From: JBLKSS01 sp047607725
GTDB taxonomy: Bacteria; Pseudomonadota; Gammaproteobacteria; Enterobacterales; Enterobacteriaceae
Assembly: GCF_047607725.1 (NCBI RefSeq)
Contig: NZ_JBLKSS010000169.1
Location: 1 to 8,494 of the forward strand
Reading direction: 5' to 3'
DNA length: 8,494 bases
Of the stretch, positions 6,358 through 8,494 are shown one piece after another; position 1 is the stretch's first letter, and each line of letters opens with the position of its first letter. The notes beneath the pieces are model-generated. The model was not told the DNA's origin, did no database searches, and saw only the letters and a program-made list of their open reading frames with translations. The position numbers and the translations under genes were made by a program.

Positions 6358-6386
6358 ATTATCATTTTTCTCCACTGAGACAAAAA
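6358..6386 (-). promoter_or_regulatory. Putative ratA-rnfH promoter
   Basis: The minus strand reads TTTTTG (6381-6386), a 17-bp spacer and GATAAT (6358-6363), about 33 bases before the ratA start. The -10 is good and the -35 weak. Prediction by eye only. Confidence 0.4.
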
Positions 6387-6468
6387 GACCGTTACGTGCG
6401 CTATGCCACGTCTGTGATGAAAAGCCAGCCCGGGCGAGACGAAAGCTTTTCTTCCCCGGCCTTAACTG

Positions 6469-6474
6469 TATAAT
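6469..6474 (+). promoter_or_regulatory. TATAAT -10 box immediately upstream of smpB
   Basis: A perfect TATAAT ends 10 bases before the smpB ATG at 6485. A start six to seven bases downstream would give a 5' leader of about four bases. The -35 region is poor (TTTTCT at 6447-6452, 16-bp spacer). Confidence 0.55.
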
Positions 6475-6484
6475 ATTGCGCACT

Positions 6485-6967
6485 ATGACAAAGAAAAAAG
6501 CACATAAACCCGGTTCAGCCACCATTGCGCAAAACAAACGCGCCCGACACGAATACTTCATTGAACAGGAGTTTGAGGCGGGACTTTCGCTGCAGGGATG
6601 GGAAGTGAAATCGCTACGCGCCGGCAAGGCGAACATCAGCGATAGCTATGTCCTGCTCAGGGATGGCGAAGCCTATCTTTTTGGCGCCACTTTCCAGCCG
6701 CTGACGGTGGCGTCTTCCCATGTGGTCTGTGACCCCATGCGAACTCGCAAGCTGCTGCTGAATAAACGTGAACTCGATTCGCTGTTCGGTCGCGTAAATC
6801 GTGAAGGCTATACGGTTGTCGCGCTCTCGCTTTATTGGAAAAACGCGTGGGTGAAAGTGAAAATCAGCGTCGCCAAGGGTAAGAAAGAGTACGATAAACG
6901 TACTGATATTAAGGAACGCGAATGGCAGCTCGACAAAGCGCGAATCATGAAGCACGCCAGCCGATAA
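6485..6967 (+). CDS. smpB: SmpB, tmRNA-binding protein of trans-translation
   Basis: Binds the tRNA-like part of tmRNA and brings it to ribosomes stalled without a stop codon. The 160 residues equal the E. coli length, and the start MTKKKAHKPGSATIA matches exactly; longer in-frame starts (6278) overlap ratA and have no family similarity. The beta-barrel core includes KRARHEYFIEQEFEAGL (18-34), GWEVKSLRAGKANISDSYV (38-56) and SHVVCDPMRTRKLLLNKREL (78-97). The C-terminal tail that probes the empty mRNA channel is present (AKGKKEYDKRTDIKEREW, 130-147), with Asp137, Lys138 and Arg139 as in E. coli; residue 136 is Tyr where E. coli has His. No Shine-Dalgarno sequence precedes the ATG. ssrA, its RNA partner, begins 45 bases downstream. 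Confidence 0.97.
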   Translation: MTKKKAHKPGSATIAQNKRARHEYFIEQEFEAGLSLQGWEVKSLRAGKANISDSYVLLRDGEAYLFGATFQPLTVASSHVVCDPMRTRKLLLNKRELDSLFGRVNREGYTVVALSLYWKNAWVKVKISVAKGKKEYDKRTDIKEREWQLDKARIMKHASR

Positions 6968-6969
6968 CG

Positions 6970-6998
6970 TTGCCGCCACGCCGTAAGTTTGCTATAAT
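6970..6998 (+). promoter_or_regulatory. ssrA promoter
   Basis: TTGCCG (6970-6975), a 17-bp spacer and a perfect TATAAT (6993-6998). Transcription should start near 7005, leaving a leader of about eight bases that RNase P removes to give the mature 5' end at 7013. The gene can therefore be expressed independently of smpB. Confidence 0.8.
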
Positions 6999-7012
6999 GA
7001 AATGAACAACTT

Positions 7013-7395
7013 GGGGCTGATCCTGGATTCGACGGGATTTGCGAAACTCAAGGTGCATGCCGAGGTGGGGTTGGCCTCGTAAAAAAGCTTCAAAAAAAAT
7101 AATTGCAAACGACTCGCAATACGAATCTGCTGCGTTAGCAGCTTAATCAGCCTAATAAACTGAAGATTCCCTCTCTCCCTAGCCTCCGCTCTTAGGACGG
7201 GGATCAAGAGAGGTCAAACCCAAAAGAGATCGCGTGGATGTCCTGCTTGGGGCTGAAGCGTTAAATCCAATCAGGCTAGTCTGTTAGTGGCGTGTCCGTC
7301 CGCAGCTGACAGGCGAATGTAAAGACTGGACTAAGCATGTAGTGCCGAGGGTGTAGAAATTCCGGACGCGGGTTCAAATCCCGCCAGCTCCACCA
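7013..7395 (+). ncRNA. ssrA: tmRNA (10Sa RNA), ssrA
   Basis: Acts as both tRNA-Ala and mRNA to free stalled ribosomes and tag the unfinished protein for proteolysis. The 5' end GGGGCTGATCCTGGATTCGA and the 3' end GTTCAAATCCCGCCAGCT followed by CCACCA are the conserved tRNA-like ends. They pair in a seven-base acceptor stem with a G-U pair at the third position, the alanyl-tRNA synthetase identity mark, and the terminal CCA is encoded. The central pseudoknot region is nearly identical to E. coli. The tag reading frame runs from GCA at 7105 to the stop at 7144-7146 and encodes ANDSQYESAALAA, three residues longer than the E. coli ANDENYALAA; with the alanine carried by the tmRNA itself it still ends in LAA, the ClpXP degron. 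The gene is 383 bases, about 20 longer than in E. coli. Confidence 0.97.
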
Positions 7396-7443
7396 AAATT
7401 CTTAGTTGATGGATACCAGAGCCATCCAACAAAGTCCTAAGAT

Positions 7444-7473
7444 CCCGCTGGCGCAAGCCATGAGGTTTTTTTT
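7444..7473 (+). terminator. ssrA terminator, with a weakened stem
   Basis: A short stem TGGC/GCCA closed by a GCAA tetraloop (7449-7460) is followed within five bases by eight T residues (7466-7473). The region between the CCA and this site (ACCAGAG, CATCC, AGTCCTAAGA) resembles what I recall downstream of E. coli ssrA, where a longer GC stem is present. Only the inner four base pairs are perfect here. Confidence 0.6.
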
Positions 7474-7540
7474 GTGTCTGTGTCCTACCGAAACGATCCG
7501 CCTGAATTTAGTGATAATGGATAAACATGCCGGTGCTCGC

Positions 7541-7679
7541 TATAATGTGAACCAAAAGCGTCTACCAATTATGGATGCAATTCAGTCATGGCACGGGTTT
7601 CACCCCCTCACCAACGTCTTAATTTTAAAAGCCAGACAACAAAAAACCCCGTCACCCTGCATGAGGGTGACGGGGTTTT
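7541..7679 (+). other. Possible small transcript between a -10 box and a terminator
   Basis: A perfect TATAAT at 7541-7546 lies upstream of the strong hairpin at 7647-7675, so a transcript of about 125-130 bases without a believable reading frame could be made. The -35 region (TGGATA at 7518-7523) is poor. GCGTCTACCAATT at 7558-7570 is the exact complement of AATTGGTAGACGC, found in the D-arm of several enterobacterial leucine tRNAs. This is a hypothesis; the bases around that 13-mer do not fold as a tRNA on either strand. Confidence 0.25.
7641..7679. terminator. Strong bidirectional hairpin terminator
   Basis: CCCCGTCACCCT (7647-7658) and AGGGTGACGGGG (7664-7675) form a perfect 12-bp stem with a five-base loop. 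On the plus strand four T residues follow; on the minus strand six do (A-run 7641-7646). It may end a plus-strand transcript from the ssrA side or, more efficiently, a minus-strand transcript from the right. Confidence 0.85.
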
Positions 7680-7916
7680 CCTGCTTAGCAAAACATTGGG
7701 GAAGAAGGTGTGAAGTTTCCGCAACCAGCGCCCTATTCCATCAAAGCGCATGAAAGCTAAGCGTGAGCAAATTGTACCTCTATAGCCCGATCACATATCT
7801 TACCTCTATCCCCTAATCAATTGAGGTTTTGGGACTTATGAAACCGACAAGTTCAAACCGTGTACTACTTTTTTCTAGCAGGAATGATTCATAGCAGCTT
7901 GTGAACCGTCAAACAG
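7680..7916. other. Non-coding stretch after the hairpin terminator
   Basis: No gene is recognised. A 9-bp direct repeat TACCTCTAT occurs at 7775-7783 and 7801-7809, and ACCTC (7802-7806) can pair with GAGGT (7825-7829) ahead of a short T-run. Stops are frequent in all frames. It may be decayed DNA of an accessory element or simple intergenic sequence. Confidence 0.35.
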
Positions 7917-8069
7917 CTAACGCTGCTTCAAAGAGGTTTGGAAAACACGGCGAAAAGCCTGTAGCGTAAAGCCGCCCTGCCGCCGGTTGCAGGTGACGGG
8001 AAAGATAGCTGACATACACCGGGCGATATCGCCACACAGGCACAGCTCACCGCCTTTACGCGGCCACAT
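7917..8069 (-). pseudogene. Unidentified short reading frame, possibly phage-derived remnant
   Basis: This frame is open from 8123 down to a stop at 7917-7919; the first ATG (8069) gives 50 residues. The translation is rich in Cys, Arg and Gly, with stretches such as KGGELCLCGDIARCMSAIFP and GGFTLQAFRRVF. I do not recognise it securely; the style recalls small reading frames of P4-like prophages. That would fit its position after ssrA, the 3' end of which is a known integration site (CP4-57 in E. coli), but no integrase or attachment-site repeat is visible. AAGGGG lies about 10 bases before the ATG. It may equally be a chance open frame. Confidence 0.2.
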
Positions 8070-8144
8070 CGGCCCAGCCCCTTTGAGTTCGTCCGCGAGG
8101 CCAACTGGGCTTAGCGCATGCTCTTAGTAGACCCCGCAGAACGG

Positions 8145-8168
8145 AAACCGGTTCAGGCCGGTTTTTTT
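8145..8168 (+). terminator. Rho-independent terminator, plus strand
   Basis: AAACCGG (8145-8151) pairs with CCGGTTT (8158-8164) around a six-base loop, and seven T residues run from 8162 to 8168. It is a clear plus-strand terminator, although no plus-strand gene is recognised ahead of it, which suggests that the gene it served has decayed or that an RNA is made here. Confidence 0.75.
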
Positions 8169-8356
8169 ACGTCTCAGGCCAGAGTGAGCACGTCACACAT
8201 ACGCCTGTATACAAGCAACCATTAACTATTCACAATTTAACTATATTACTTAAGTTAATTGAACAATAGAAGTGCACGGTGTAAGCACTTTTCTTAAAAA
8301 CAATTTTTGAATTTACTGCTTCATTTGCAGATTGAGATGTTGATTATTGTTTGATC
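8169..8356. other. AT-rich non-coding stretch next to the IS66 end
   Basis: No gene is visible. Base composition shifts to AT-rich compared with the genes to the left. It contains TAACTAT at 8224-8230 and again at about 8238-8244, an inverted repeat TTAACT/AGTTAA in 8237-8258, and AAGTGC (8270-8275) / GCACTT (8285-8290). These could be regulator-binding sites of a lost neighbour. The eight bases beside the IS end (GTTTGATC, 8349-8356) would be the target duplication expected for IS66-type insertion. Confidence 0.4.
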
Positions 8357-8494
8357 GTAAGCGTACGCCCAGCGCCGTATTGACAGTTATTCAGCAGGGA
8401 TGGTGAGGTTCCACGGCAGGAGCTCTTTGATTTTGTTGATGGGATGATCCGCGATAATCGCCAGCACATGGCGCAGATACGCTTCCGGCTCCAC
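8357..8494 (-). mobile_element. IS66-family insertion sequence, partial
   Basis: The element begins with GTAAGCGT at 8357, the typical start of IS66-family terminal repeats, and contains the 3' end of the transposase gene 30 bases inside. It runs out of the window to the right. The other end and the target duplication cannot be checked here. Confidence 0.8.
8387..8494 (-). CDS. IS66-family transposase (TnpC), C-terminal end, partial
   Basis: Only the last 35 residues are in the window; the 5' part lies beyond base 8494. The visible sequence VEPEAYLRHVLAIIADHPIN continues with KIKELLPWNL and ends TIPAE at the stop (8387-8389). The pattern P-x-x-Y-L-R-x-V-L-x-x-I-A-D-H-P and the terminal LLPWNL are characteristic of the C-terminus of IS66 transposases, the DDE enzymes of this family. 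The visible part has no frameshift, but intactness of the full gene is unknown. Confidence 0.88.
   Translation of the reverse strand: MEPEAYLRHVLAIIADHPINKIKELLPWNLTIPAE

Noticed and set aside
7551..7600. tRNA-Leu gene fragment on the minus strand (AATTGGTAGACGC)
   Set aside because: Only the D-loop sequence matches; the D-stem does not pair, and no anticodon, T-arm or acceptor stem follows.
7406..7753. 115-codon open frame on the plus strand after ssrA
   Set aside because: It crosses the ssrA terminator and the strong hairpin at 7647-7675, has no ribosome-binding site and no family features.
7851..7866. Second attachment site (copy of the ssrA 3' end)
   Set aside because: GTTCAAACC resembles GTTCAAATCC of tmRNA over only a few bases; too short to be an att repeat.

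Overview
This window looks like chromosomal core DNA from a gammaproteobacterium of the Enterobacterales. Every recognisable protein is close to its Escherichia coli counterpart in length and motifs, and the block grpE / nadK-recN-bamE / rnfH-ratA / smpB-ssrA keeps the enterobacterial gene order and orientations. Two partial insertion-sequence ends, a long non-coding accessory-like tract after ssrA, and a recN gene with a large internal deletion suggest a genome in early decay. A Sodalis-type insect symbiont is my best guess; this is inference from style, not proof.

Layout. Bases 1-141 hold the end of an IS element with four 23-bp-spaced repeats (IS21-like). Bases 142-344 are non-coding and contain the minus-strand terminator of grcA. 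grcA (minus) and ung (plus) are divergent, and the space between them carries two FNR-type sites and a -10 box for grcA. Bases 1731-2045 are non-coding, repeat-rich DNA where the ung region meets the grpE region; these two regions are far apart in E. coli. grpE (minus) has a heat-shock (sigma-32) promoter. nadK, recN (with two LexA boxes) and bamE follow on the plus strand. ratA-rnfH form a minus-strand operon with an 8-bp overlap, divergent from smpB, which is followed by ssrA (tmRNA).

Bases 7396-8356 have no convincing gene. They hold a degenerate ssrA terminator, a perfect 12-bp-stem hairpin terminator, a second plus-strand terminator, an unidentified short open frame on the minus strand and an AT-rich stretch. 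The window ends inside an IS66-family element (terminus at 8357, C-terminal end of its transposase on the minus strand).

Functionally these are housekeeping genes: stress metabolism (GrcA), DNA repair (Ung, RecN), protein folding (GrpE), NADP supply (NadK), outer-membrane assembly (BamE) and ribosome rescue (SmpB with tmRNA). I found no new defence, toxin or biosynthetic system. The observations most worth following are the in-frame deletion in an SOS-controlled recN, a -10 box only 10 bases from the smpB start codon, an extended tmRNA tag, a possible small transcript after ssrA, and the ung/grpE junction.
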